Of a stretch of 39,010 bases of DNA, positions 26,779 to 34,824 are shown one piece after another. Location of the stretch: assembly GCA_020630495.1 (NCBI GenBank), contig JAHDBH010000026.1, positions 1 through 39,010 on the forward strand. The letters run 5' to 3'. The stretch is from Saprospiraceae bacterium (GTDB taxonomy: Bacteria > Bacteroidota > Bacteroidia > Chitinophagales > Saprospiraceae). The notes beneath the pieces were generated by a model that was not told the DNA's origin, made no database searches, and saw nothing but the letters and a program-made list of their open reading frames with translations. Position 1 is the first letter of the stretch. Each line of letters starts with the position of its first letter. Position numbers and translations under genes: made by a program.

Positions 26779-27186
26779 ATGAAAAAAATCATCGGCATCA
26801 TATCGATATTGATCCTCGCGGGAGTAGCCTACGGAGTCTATAAGTATTATCAGCCGCCAGCTGATACTGCCAGCAAGAAAGCGGATTATAGTCTAGAGGC
26901 GGATGCATTCCTAGCAGAGTTTTCTACCGATGAGTCTCAGGCCGACGCCAAATATATGGATCAGATCGTGGAGCTCCATGGCGAGATCCAGAGCATAGAG
27001 AAACAAGGAGAAACATATCTGGTGCAGCTCGCCGCGGATAATCCCCTGAGCGGCATCGCTATAGAATTTCAACCCAATCAAGATTTATCACAGTACAGTG
27101 CACAGGATGACATATCTCTGCGCGCTAGATACAGTGGCTACCTCATGGGCGCGGCCCTGGTAGAGGGAGTCATCATCCAGAAGTAA
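26779..27186 (+). CDS. OB-fold membrane protein (tRNA_anti-like family)
   Basis: 135 residues from the ATG at 26779, right after the cytochrome gene; an upstream in-frame start would run back into that gene. One N-terminal membrane helix (3-22) is followed by a compact domain with the pattern VELHGEIQSIEKQGETYLVQL...ISLRARYSGYL. This matches the small anchored OB-fold proteins called tRNA_anti-like in Bacteroidota; despite the name, no tRNA role is shown. The next gene starts two bases after its stop. It sits between a cytochrome and a YceI protein, so a periplasmic electron- or lipid-linked role is possible. Confidence 0.72.
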   Translation: MKKIIGIISILILAGVAYGVYKYYQPPADTASKKADYSLEADAFLAEFSTDESQADAKYMDQIVELHGEIQSIEKQGETYLVQLAADNPLSGIAIEFQPNQDLSQYSAQDDISLRARYSGYLMGAALVEGVIIQK

Positions 27187-27187
27187 T

Positions 27188-27733
27188 ATGACTATGAAGT
27201 ATTTATTGACAGCACTATTGTGTGTAGGATTTTTCTCAGGGGCTTTCGCCCAAAAATATTTCACCAAGCAGGCTAGTATAAAATTTGAATCAGAGGCTCC
27301 GATGGAGACAATCTCTGCTATCAACCAACAGGTAGTGAGCGTGCTCGATAGCGAGACGGGCGATATGCAATGGTCTGCTCTGGTAAAGTCATTTCGATTT
27401 GACAAAGCGCTCATGCAAGAGCACTTCAATGAAAATTACCTCGAGAGTGACGCATACCCCAAGGCAATCTTTACGGGTCGTATCGTAGAAAATCCTCCCT
27501 ATGATGAAGATGGCGAATATGCCGTGGTGGTGAAGGGTACTCTGGATATGCATGGCGAGGTCAATGATGTGGAAATACCCGCAGTGATCTACGTACGTGA
27601 TGGTGTCATATCGGCATCTAGTAATTTCTCTGTACTAGTGGCAGACTACGGAATCAAAATCCCCAAAGTGGTCAAGGATAATGTCTCTGAAGAAGTAAAG
27701 ATCTACGTACAGGCGCAGTACCAAGCCCTGTAG
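27188..27733 (+). CDS. YceI-family periplasmic protein
   Basis: A 181-residue protein. A second ATG two codons in gives the tidier signal peptide start MKYLLTALL; cleavage is near GAFAQ. The mature part shows the YceI lipocalin-like pattern: SIKFESEAPMETI, MQWSALVKSFRFDKALMQEHFNENYLESDAYPKAIFTG, VVKGTLDMHG and the last strands. YceI proteins bind long isoprenoid or fatty-acid-like lipids in a barrel. It is tightly linked to the OB-fold gene. The bases encoding the signal-peptide end contain a copy of the GAAA-loop mini-hairpin (27240-27255, minus strand). Confidence 0.88.
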   Translation: MTMKYLLTALLCVGFFSGAFAQKYFTKQASIKFESEAPMETISAINQQVVSVLDSETGDMQWSALVKSFRFDKALMQEHFNENYLESDAYPKAIFTGRIVENPPYDEDGEYAVVVKGTLDMHGEVNDVEIPAVIYVRDGVISASSNFSVLVADYGIKIPKVVKDNVSEEVKIYVQAQYQAL

Positions 27734-27793
27734 ATCTGGCTATCTGTCTGCAAGACAGTGGTATACTTCCACAGTATAGCGTAATCTTGTAGT

Positions 27794-28729
27794 ATGCATT
27801 CACAGTTACCTACCTCTCACCCGGCAAGTCCTTTCCTCAAGATATGTAGCATGGCCGTATACGCGATGTTACTACTTATCTTGATGTCTAGTCATGCGTA
27901 CTGCCAAGATCTCTTGTCTCTCATAGAAGATGACGAGGAAGAACAAACAGAAATCGTCACCGCTGCCTGGAAGGCTAATCGTGTGGTCAATCTGCACAGT
28001 ATAGAGAATACGCCGGCGGGGGTATTTGATTTTAAGATAGGGCACAGATTTGGTCAGATCAGTCTGGGGATATCTGAGCTGTTTGGACTAGATCAGTCGA
28101 GCGTGCGTATAGGCGGTGACTATGGTATCACTGATCGCTTGATGATCGGTCTGGGTCGCTCCAGCTTTGAGAAGACGATAGATGGATTCGTGAAGTACAG
28201 GCTCATAAGACAGACGCGAGGCGCCAAGGAGACACCGCTCAGCGTTTCCCTCTTCGCTAGTACGGCGATCAAGACTGTACCGTTTCAGAATCCTGATCGT
28301 GAAAATTTCTTTTCGTCCAGACTCTATTATACGTACCAGGTGATCCTAGCGCGAAAGTTTAGTAATGAATTTACGCTACAGTTGTCACCGACACTGGTAC
28401 ATAGGAATCTGGTAGAGTTCACAGAAGAGGCCAATGATGTGTATGCGCTAGCTGCTGCTGCTCGATTCAAGCTTACGCAGCGTCTGGCGCTCAATGTGGA
28501 GTACATCTACGTGCCAGAAGGGCAGCTGCTGCCAGGATTTCGCAATAGTTTTACCTTGGGTCTAGATATAGAGACGGGCGGACATGTATTTCAGCTACAC
28601 TTTACGAATAGTACGAGCATGATCGAGAAGGGATTTGTGGCGGAGACTACGGGTAACTGGTGGGATGGAAATATCCACTTTGGATTCAATGTCAGTCGAG
28701 TCTTCCAGCTGCACACGCCTAAGTCCTAG
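27794..28729 (+). CDS. DUF5777-family outer-membrane beta-barrel
   Basis: A 311-residue protein. The signal peptide is hydrophobic at about 20-34 and cleaved near HAYCQ; an internal start at Met20 is possible. The mature region AWKANRVVNLHSIENTPAGVF then FKIGHRFGQIS...GISELFGLDQSS is characteristic of DUF5777. The remainder is amphipathic strands ending FNVSRVFQLH. Predicted outer-membrane barrel; the cargo is unknown. It follows YceI by 60 bases and completes the cytochrome/OB-fold/YceI set, an association I believe recurs in Bacteroidota. TAATCTTG (27782-27789) lies four bases before the ATG. Confidence 0.82.
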   Translation: MHSQLPTSHPASPFLKICSMAVYAMLLLILMSSHAYCQDLLSLIEDDEEEQTEIVTAAWKANRVVNLHSIENTPAGVFDFKIGHRFGQISLGISELFGLDQSSVRIGGDYGITDRLMIGLGRSSFEKTIDGFVKYRLIRQTRGAKETPLSVSLFASTAIKTVPFQNPDRENFFSSRLYYTYQVILARKFSNEFTLQLSPTLVHRNLVEFTEEANDVYALAAAARFKLTQRLALNVEYIYVPEGQLLPGFRNSFTLGLDIETGGHVFQLHFTNSTSMIEKGFVAETTGNWWDGNIHFGFNVSRVFQLHTPKS

Positions 28730-28755
28730 AGGCAGTCTAAGGTAAGACCTTGCCT
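28730..28755. terminator. Possible shared hairpin terminator
   Basis: Between two convergent genes, AGGCA pairs with TGCCT and AGGT with ACCT around a three-base loop, with a five-base bulge on one side. There is no U-tract, so this is a weak terminator prediction supported mainly by position. Confidence 0.3.
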
Positions 28756-29362
28756 ATAGCACAGATAACAGCTGATCTGTGAACTGCTGCTGTATCATCT
28801 TTCCCTTATCTTTTCTATAGATCTCTTGCATTCTCGCAGAAAACGTCTCGTAGGGCTCAGGCTGATCACTGTACTTGCGCTCTATGACGAGTGTCTGTAT
28901 TTCTCTAGGTCGAGGACCCCAGTGCCCTAGAATGTTACCAGTCTCAGCTTCTGTGATGATGATGATAGGTATACTCTTGCCGCCATCCGTGAGGAAATCG
29001 GACATGAGCTCTGGGTTGTCATCACGGAGCACTACGCTAGATTCTGCCGTAGGAATCTCGTCCACGATCGCTTGTACGACTGGCAAGATCTGAGCAGCAT
29101 CTCCACACCACGACTCCGTGATATAGTAAAAGTCAAGCTGACGATCGATGTCTTTAATTCTCTCGGCGATATCATTGTAGATTTCAGAATTTCTGTTGAG
29201 CCGCTTCACTCGGGAAGCATTGAGCTTGCTGAAGTGTATGAGCATCTCAGAGGATTCTGGGCCAGTAGTCTTGCCACTTGCAGCGTAGTCCTGCATGAGC
29301 GCGCTGTACTCTGCGTAGGTGTAGATGTGATGGAGATTATAGTTGTTGATATTCTTGCTCAT
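28754..29362 (-). CDS. Thioredoxin-fold protein with a single active-site Cys
   Basis: A 202-residue cytoplasmic protein of the Thioredoxin_9 type. Helical N-terminus, then FYYITESWCGDAAQILPVVQAI, where the usual CxxC is reduced to WCGDA with only the first Cys. The cis-Pro loop is KSIPIIIIT, and a long helical tail follows. The family is common in Bacteroidota, and this reduced motif is typical for it. The single Cys argues against a classic disulfide reductase and for glutathione- or bacillithiol-like chemistry, or a binding role. It is convergent with the DUF5777 gene and divergent from the gene at 29543, with 180 featureless bases between. Confidence 0.8.
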   Translation of the reverse strand: MSKNINNYNLHHIYTYAEYSALMQDYAASGKTTGPESSEMLIHFSKLNASRVKRLNRNSEIYNDIAERIKDIDRQLDFYYITESWCGDAAQILPVVQAIVDEIPTAESSVVLRDDNPELMSDFLTDGGKSIPIIIITEAETGNILGHWGPRPREIQTLVIERKYSDQPEPYETFSARMQEIYRKDKGKMIQQQFTDQLLSVL

Positions 29363-29542
29363 ATGTGGATGTACGATGATTAATCAGGACATATAACACC
29401 TGTAGTGCGGTGGGAGGTTGTGTCCGTGTGATGACTGTGTGGTGAAGTATCCAGACTCCCAAGACGATAAAGCGGATGAGCAGTCTGCTAGAATGATATA
29501 CAGATAACTGTCAGTGAGTCGTTAGATCCATACTCCTGCAGT

Positions 29543-29974
29543 ATGGCAAAATCACTTCGATATATAATGATCATAGCTGGGCCGTTTCTGCTGATGATAG
29601 TGGTCAATGAACTGTCGCGTGCAAATCTAAAGGACGTGAGCTACTCATATGGAGAAGTGATCGCGATGAATAGTGGTGACTATCAAGATGATAGATGCAC
29701 TTGGGCTTGCCATAACTCTACACTTGGGCACTGTATTCCTAGGCATACTCGCATCATCGTGAAAGGATTTCCTTTCTATGACTTAATTGATGAGACTTAC
29801 TGGGGAATTATCAATTTTAATAAGAGGAATTTGAGTAGAGGAGCGGTCAGTGATCACAAGTATTATGCTAGCAAAAGTGTTATATGTCTAGTTTTGATTT
29901 GGCCATTGATTATGTATTTACTTTTGTTCAATTATTTACGACTGCGCCATGGTGCTCGATCGCAAGTACTATGA
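29543..29974 (+). CDS. Small membrane protein with a Cys/His-rich loop
   Basis: A 143-residue protein of no family I can name. Membrane helix at 6-23, extracytoplasmic loop 24-112, second helix at about 113-131. The loop carries Cys52, Cys56, His57, Cys64 and His68 within RCTWACHNSTLGHCIPRH. This arrangement could bind a metal or cofactor, or form disulfides. It is not a standard CxxCH heme site. Its stop overlaps the next start by four bases (ATGA), so the two small membrane proteins probably work together. Base composition is more AT-rich than the flanking genes. Confidence 0.6.
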   Translation: MAKSLRYIMIIAGPFLLMIVVNELSRANLKDVSYSYGEVIAMNSGDYQDDRCTWACHNSTLGHCIPRHTRIIVKGFPFYDLIDETYWGIINFNKRNLSRGAVSDHKYYASKSVICLVLIWPLIMYLLLFNYLRLRHGARSQVL

Positions 29975-30177
29975 ATGTAATCGAAAGCATAGCTGCTCAT
30001 ATTTATGCTTATTGCACAGACTTTGTCATCAATACAGCCAATCTGTTGGGGCTCTCCTACTATGAGATTAATGCCATGATTTTTTGCATAATCTGGCCAT
30101 TATTGACATTATGGCTCCTGTGGCTCAACGGCTACCAGTACATTGCTAATCGATCTTCAATGATCAAGTCTAGATGA
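29971..30177 (+). CDS. Small membrane protein, partner of the preceding gene
   Basis: 68 residues from the ATG at 29971, which overlaps the upstream stop by four bases; a longer open frame upstream exists but would lie inside the previous gene. The N-terminal part is amphipathic (NVIESIAAHIYAYCTDFVINTANLLGLSYYEIN). A strong membrane helix, MIFCIIWPLLTLWLLWL, is at about 38-54, followed by a short basic tail. Translational coupling suggests a complex with the upstream Cys/His-loop protein. The function is unknown. About 220 bases without a gene follow. Confidence 0.5.
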   Translation: MNVIESIAAHIYAYCTDFVINTANLLGLSYYEINAMIFCIIWPLLTLWLLWLNGYQYIANRSSMIKSR

Positions 30178-30395
30178 TCAGTTCTTGACTGTGATCTACG
30201 CAGGCGCCCATATGTCATACGTACTATAGCTTCCGAGTGAATCATGGCTATCTTGCGATGCGATGGCGTGGCTAAGCGTGAAGAATTGCGACAGGACTAA
30301 AATGGACTAAGATATATCTTTAGGTCACGTCAATCATAAATCCTTTAAGATGGCGCTAATATGAGAGCTTATCGGATTTACCAAAATGAAGAGAT

Positions 30396-30848
30396 ATGGT
30401 CATACGTGAAGCCGAGAAGAAAGATCTGACAGCCATCGTAGCTATGCTAGCTGATGATAAATTGGGTCAAGAGAGAGAAGATTATCGGGTTCCGCTTCCC
30501 AGGTCTTACCATCAAGCATTTGAGGCGATCACCATGGACAGCAATCACGAGCTGATGGTCATAGAAAATGACTATGAGGAAATTATCGCTACGATGCAAT
30601 TGTCCTTTCTTCCATATCTCACATATAGAGGCGGCGTGCGAGCACAGATAGAGGCCGTAAGGGTAAGGAAGGATCATAGAGGCAAGGGACTCGGCAGAAA
30701 GCTCATCGACTGGGCTATAGAGCGCGCTCAGTCGAGAAGATCCCATGTGCTGCAATTAACCACGGATAAGAAGCGACCAGAAGCCATTGCATTTTATCAA
30801 GAGCTGGGATTTACTGCATCGCATGAAGGTATGAAGATGCATTTTTGA
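30396..30848 (+). CDS. GNAT-family N-acetyltransferase
   Basis: A complete 150-residue GNAT domain. It opens VIREAEKKDLTAIVAMLADD. The acetyl-CoA pyrophosphate loop is RKDHRGKGLGRKLIDWAI at about 92-109, preceded by the splayed strand IEAVRV. It ends with the Y-x-x-L-G-F motif (FYQELGF) typical of GNATs. It would transfer an acetyl group from acetyl-CoA to an amine; the acceptor is unknown. The cytoplasmic protein appears to be encoded alone and is followed by a long gene-poor stretch. Confidence 0.88.
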   Translation: MVIREAEKKDLTAIVAMLADDKLGQEREDYRVPLPRSYHQAFEAITMDSNHELMVIENDYEEIIATMQLSFLPYLTYRGGVRAQIEAVRVRKDHRGKGLGRKLIDWAIERAQSRRSHVLQLTTDKKRPEAIAFYQELGFTASHEGMKMHF

Positions 30849-31585
30849 CTCGATGTTAACAGTCAAATCGCTCTTCAGGTCTACCGCTCTTATGGGCGTC
30901 AGTATATTATCTCGGTTTGGATGTAGAAATAATAAGCCTATATGGGTAGTAACGATCTTGCTTGTAGCTGCTTGTACGATCCAATTCACGCAATAGGACT
31001 TTTTATTTGGACTACCTTTTAGGATAAGCAACAGATATTCAATGGCTTATGAAAATTGGATTAGCTATTGTGAGTGTAAGATTTCTTCACAGGCGATATT
31101 GGACTCATTCAGGTATATTAGTTTTAAGTATATTTAAGTCGGGAGACTCCGCGCCTAGGATATATCTGCTCAGGGTACTTCCGTGGATTGCTGAATAAGG
31201 CTGACAGTGATGAGCTGGGTACATAGATAAGGCATGAAGAACGAGCCTAATTCCGAGGAGTCTCGTCACTCCTCGAGAGTCTCGGACTATAGCTAAGCGA
31301 GTGAGGAATAGCGCCGTCTCTGAGCTCAGATCGCACTGAAAATTAACATAGTCAATTTGCTCAGCACATGAATGCGATGTACGGAGGCGCAATCTAGGAA
31401 TTGGCACTTCACCTCCTCGTCTAGCCCGTTCTGCCTTGCCAGTGAAGCACCTGAAGCTATTGCAGCTAACCCCTATCCATCGAAGCCTAATGCACGAAAT
31501 GGATTCAAGAAGGAAGGCTTTGGACGTTGTCCCACTTAATCAATCTAGCTAAGCAGTAACTAAGAATTATTGGCATAATGAGAAA
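30849..31585. other. Gene-poor region, probable sequence decay
   Basis: About 740 bases with only short unconvincing reading frames and lower GC than the neighbours. The one clear structure is the inverted repeat at 31254-31275. Together with the degraded toxin-antitoxin genes that follow, this looks like a former accessory-gene site. No transposase fragment could be identified by eye. Confidence 0.5.
31254..31275. repeat. REP-like hairpin
   Basis: A perfect 8-bp stem, CGAGGAGT/ACTCCTCG, around the loop CTCGTC, with a further CTCGG at 31281-31285 that can pair with the outer CCGAG. GC-rich hairpins of this shape are typical of REP elements moved by REP-associated tyrosine transposases, but no such transposase is in the window. 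Confidence 0.45.
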
Positions 31586-31843
31586 TTGCGTACTATTAGA
31601 CTAGATTTCAATTTATACTTTCGGATAAAATACATAAAGTTTATAAGTAAAGAGTTCACCAAACGCTTACGTAGACGGGTGATTAGAAGAACTAGAATTT
31701 CTGTACTTAACGTATGTCACTGGCTCCCTAGTGGTATGACCACCGAGGATGTCTTACACGTGTACATTGAATTGAGACAGTTGCACCTCTTGGCGTGTCT
31801 TTCTTTCGATCCGGATAGAGCAAGTAAGCGTGGAGTAGTATGA
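31586..31843 (+). pseudogene. Degraded DUF433 antitoxin
   Basis: An 85-codon frame whose second half follows DUF433 closely: VIRRTRISVLNVCHWLPSGM, then TTEDVLHVYIELRQLHLLACLSF. The family usually has VIRGTRI and EDVLxDYPxLT, so the glycine of the turn and the Asp-Tyr-Pro motif are both changed here (G to R, and VYI for DYP). The start is uncertain, since only TTG is available at 31586. DUF433 proteins are antitoxins for PIN-like DUF5615 toxins, and such a remnant follows directly, overlapping at 31840-31843. Decay is inferred from the altered conserved positions. Confidence 0.6.
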
Positions 31844-32046
31844 TGAGGCTGCTAATTGACCAAAATATTTTGTATCTTATCCAAGAGTTCTTTGGGTTGA
31901 GATTTCCGATAGCTGCTCGAGTTAGGCGAGAAGGACAGGCTGGCGCAAGTACGCTCGATATGTGTAGATATGTCAAGGATAACGATAGCTCTAACGTAGA
32001 TTGCCGCTTGCTGTCAAGATACTCCTCGTGCTCTAGCGTATTGTAG
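31840..32046 (+). pseudogene. Truncated DUF5615 PIN-like toxin
   Basis: The frame begins MRLLIDQNILYLIQEFFGLR (from the second of two ATGs, 31843) and continues RREGQAGASTLDMCRYVKDND, matching the first half of DUF5615 PIN-like nucleases, including the N-terminal acidic Asp. After KDND the family normally continues with a strand holding the second catalytic Asp (IVT-x-D-x-DF). Here the frame reads SSNVDCRLLSRY and stops. About half the domain is missing, so it should be inactive. A stretch in another frame at about 32016-32055 could be displaced tail, but this is weak. Confidence 0.55.
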
Positions 32047-32085
32047 TCGTGGGGCAAATGAGGTTTAATTATAAAACACGCGCTG

Positions 32086-33408
32086 ATGAATGAAAAAACC
32101 ATAGATGGCCTGCTTGAAGCTTTGAGTCACTCTCCAGACAACATTTCCCTCAGATATATGCTCGCTGACAATTTGCTCTTGCTGGGTCGCTTGGACGATG
32201 CCGAAGAACATTATGCCAAAATAGTGGGAATGACGGATGAGACGAAGGCGAAAATCGGTCTAGCGCAAGTGTATTTGAAAAAAGCGAAATACTCTGCATG
32301 TAATGTGATCTTAGAACAAATACTGGAACGAGAGCCACGTCATGTAGAAGTATTGATCTTACATGCGAAAGCGCTATTGCGGGAAAATTCCATAAACAAA
32401 GCCATCAGCATCTATGAGCGAGCCCTTGCGATTGACCCAAATGGCCGTGATGACGAACTTGACAGCCATCTACGTATGCGCGGTCATAGTGATGTGGATA
32501 TGGATGACCAGCTGGATTATCTGGATGAGACGGACGACCGATTTCTAGAAAAGCCTGATGTCGACTTTAGCGATGTGGGTGGTATGGATGGTGTAAAGAA
32601 AGAGATCGATATGAAGATCATCAAGCCACTCCAGCACCCAGAGCTCTACAAGGCTTATGGAAAGACAGCAGGAGGTGGGATACTGCTCTATGGCCCACCA
32701 GGTTGTGGAAAAACATTCATTGCCAAGGCGACCGCTGGGGAGGTCAAAGCAAAGTTTATCAGTGTAGGCTTGACGGACATTCTTGATATGTGGATAGGAA
32801 GTAGTGAAAAGAATCTGCACTCAATCTTTGAGCTTGCTCGCAATCATACACCCTGTGTACTATTTATAGATGAGATAGATGCCCTAGGAGCAAGTCGCAG
32901 TAATATGAAGCACACTGGTGGAAGCATGATTATCAATCAGTTTTTACAAGAGCTTGACGGTATCGAAAATTCCAATGAGAATGTTCTCATCATCGGAGCC
33001 ACTAATACGCCATGGAGCCTTGACACTGCTTTCAGGAGGCCTGGAAGATTTGATCGGATTATATTCGTCCCACCGCCAGATGCAGAGTCACGCGAAGCTA
33101 TATTGGGGCTGAAGCTTAAAGATAAGCCTACAGGTATAATAGATATACACGGCATTGCCAAGAGGACGAAGAATTATTCTGGTGCCGATTTAGATGCTGT
33201 AATAGATATCGCAATAGAAGCCAAGATTGAATCCTCCTTCAGTGACGGCATCCCTAAGCCTCTAGAAACTAAGGACTTGATACGAGCTGTAAAAAAGCAC
33301 ACGCCTAGTACCCAAGAATGGTTTGCTACAGCTAAAAACTACGCTATGTTCGCCAACGAGTCTGGACTGTACGACAGTATTTTAAACTATATAAAAGCTA
33401 ACAAATAG
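32086..33408 (+). CDS. TPR-AAA+ ATPase (VPS4/Cdc48-like module)
   Basis: A 440-residue protein with no signal peptide. Residues 1-118 form TPR-like helical repeats. An acidic linker follows (120-158, rich in Asp). The AAA+ core runs about 160-400: Walker A GPPGCGKT (203-210), an aromatic pore-loop-like MWIGSSEKN (W236), Walker B VLFIDEID (258-265), sensor 1 GATN (Asn307) and the second-region-of-homology arginines in FRRPGRFDR. The ADLDAV helix and a C-terminal lid complete it. All catalytic residues are present, so an active unfoldase or remodelling ATPase is expected. The next gene starts on the base after its stop and encodes a TPR membrane protein, the likely partner. Confidence 0.9.
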   Translation: MNEKTIDGLLEALSHSPDNISLRYMLADNLLLLGRLDDAEEHYAKIVGMTDETKAKIGLAQVYLKKAKYSACNVILEQILEREPRHVEVLILHAKALLRENSINKAISIYERALAIDPNGRDDELDSHLRMRGHSDVDMDDQLDYLDETDDRFLEKPDVDFSDVGGMDGVKKEIDMKIIKPLQHPELYKAYGKTAGGGILLYGPPGCGKTFIAKATAGEVKAKFISVGLTDILDMWIGSSEKNLHSIFELARNHTPCVLFIDEIDALGASRSNMKHTGGSMIINQFLQELDGIENSNENVLIIGATNTPWSLDTAFRRPGRFDRIIFVPPPDAESREAILGLKLKDKPTGIIDIHGIAKRTKNYSGADLDAVIDIAIEAKIESSFSDGIPKPLETKDLIRAVKKHTPSTQEWFATAKNYAMFANESGLYDSILNYIKANK

Positions 33409-34668
33409 GTGAGTATAAGTGAACAAGAGAGTCAAGCAGTGCTCATGCTGATGCAAAAGCGCTACTCGGATGCTGATCGTCTCTTTGCGCGAGTCCTACA
33501 GCAGGATCCTGAGCGTGCAAGTAGTATGCTATGGTTGGCTCAGTCGCATCTTCAACAGCAAAAGTTGGATAGTGCCTTGCGACTAATAAATTCTGCAATA
33601 GCGCTTGTGCCAGGAAGTGCTGAGATGCTTCGAACTAAGGCACGGATACTTTACTATAAGGATAATCTGGATGAAAGTAAAAAGGTTATCGAGCAGGCAC
33701 TCGAGCTCGATCCATATGATTCAAGTTCCCTTTCTATACTAGCGGGGATCTTCTCTACAAGAAGAAATCATATGAAGGCACTGGAAATGGCAGACAGAGC
33801 GCTAGAAATAGATCCTTCCAATGTAGAAGCACTGAATATTAGATCACTGTCTCTGAATAAACTCAATCGTAGCCAAGAAGTCTATGATACCCTTGATGTC
33901 GCATTGCAGCAGAATCCAGACGACCCCTACACACACACTAATTATGGATGGGTGTGTCTCGAGAATCGAGAGTATGAGAAGGCCTACAGCCACTTCACAG
34001 AATCGCTAGCCGTAGATCCTAATAATGAATATGCTCAATCTGGTCTACTGGAAACTATAAAATCAACTAACCCAATTTACAGACTGTACCTCCGCTATGT
34101 GCTCTGGACAAGTGAGATGTCAAAAGGTGAGCGCTGGGGACTAATCATAATAGTTTATGTGATGTTTCGCATGCTGAGAGTCTTAAATAAATACAATCCT
34201 TCCCTGGCGCCTGTTCTTACACCAGTAATATACGTAGTCGCCATACTTATCTATGCAACTTGGATAGTAGCACCCTTGAGTAATCTATATCTTAGATTCA
34301 ATAAGTATGGTCAATTGCTTCTGGATGAAAAGCAAAAACTAAGCTCTAATCTCGTGGCAATCTCGCTGGCAGCGGGAATGGTAGGTTTTATATTATTTGG
34401 AATACTATCCTTGCCATCGATGCTGGCGATTGGAGTATTTGGTCTGACGATGATGCTTCCCCTGGGTACTATGTTCATACCAGCTAGTAATAAGTATGCG
34501 CTTACCATCTATACTTGCCTATTAGCTGGCCTCGGTCTCTTGGGTATTATCTATTCTATTGATCATGAATTTAATGATAACCCTTTTGTATTTTTGTACC
34601 TACTAGGCTTTGTGGGGTATCAGTTTTTTGCCAACTATATCATCATCAAGGAGGATAAGTATGGTTAA
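33409..34668 (+). CDS. TPR-repeat membrane protein, partner of the AAA+ ATPase
   Basis: A 419-residue protein starting with GTG immediately after the TAG of the ATPase gene. Residues 1-225 hold about six TPR units (for example ALEMADRALEIDPSNVEALNIRSLSLNKL and EYEKAYSHFTESLAVDPNNEYA). Residues 240-410 contain six or so membrane helices with short loops, so the TPR part should face the cytoplasm, where the ATPase is. The second gene's TPRs resemble those at the ATPase N-terminus, suggesting shared ancestry. A plausible picture is a membrane anchor that recruits the ATPase to a membrane substrate. Function is unknown. Confidence 0.8.
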   Translation: MSISEQESQAVLMLMQKRYSDADRLFARVLQQDPERASSMLWLAQSHLQQQKLDSALRLINSAIALVPGSAEMLRTKARILYYKDNLDESKKVIEQALELDPYDSSSLSILAGIFSTRRNHMKALEMADRALEIDPSNVEALNIRSLSLNKLNRSQEVYDTLDVALQQNPDDPYTHTNYGWVCLENREYEKAYSHFTESLAVDPNNEYAQSGLLETIKSTNPIYRLYLRYVLWTSEMSKGERWGLIIIVYVMFRMLRVLNKYNPSLAPVLTPVIYVVAILIYATWIVAPLSNLYLRFNKYGQLLLDEKQKLSSNLVAISLAAGMVGFILFGILSLPSMLAIGVFGLTMMLPLGTMFIPASNKYALTIYTCLLAGLGLLGIIYSIDHEFNDNPFVFLYLLGFVGYQFFANYIIIKEDKYG

Positions 34669-34757
34669 TAAGTAGGTTTTGTAAGATACAGATTGAGAGG
34701 GTCAAGACTTGACTATAATATATTGCTGCTGGATCAATCTTTTAGTTTCTGGATACT

Positions 34758-34787
34758 ATCGTCTGATCAAGTGATTGATCGAGCGAT
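34758..34787. promoter_or_regulatory. Dyad just upstream of the FGE promoter
   Basis: GATCAA-GTGA-TTGATC (34765-34780), with an outer ATCG/CGAT pair at equal distance, makes a near-perfect dyad. It ends four bases before the -33 box. It could be an operator, or a weak terminator for the TPR gene. Confidence 0.3.
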
Positions 34788-34790
34788 ATC

Positions 34791-34820
34791 TTGACTACAA
34801 GCGTCAATTTAGTACCTTCA
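34791..34820 (+). promoter_or_regulatory. Promoter with immediate start codon (FGE gene)
   Basis: TTG at 34791-34793, a 19-base spacer and TACCTTCA at 34813-34820. The spacing is exactly that of the Bacteroidota -33/-7 pair, though the -7 box deviates in its last bases. The ATG is only four bases further on, so the mRNA would be leaderless or nearly so. Confidence 0.5.
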
Positions 34821-34824
34821 CCCC

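Noticed and set aside
29761-29781. Inverted repeat GAAAGG-ATTT-CCTTTC inside the small membrane protein gene
   Set aside because: Inside coding sequence with no repeat elsewhere; consistent with chance.
31105-31407. 100-codon minus-strand frame in the gene-poor region
   Set aside because: No recognisable domain, odd composition, and it spans the REP-like hairpin; probably chance.
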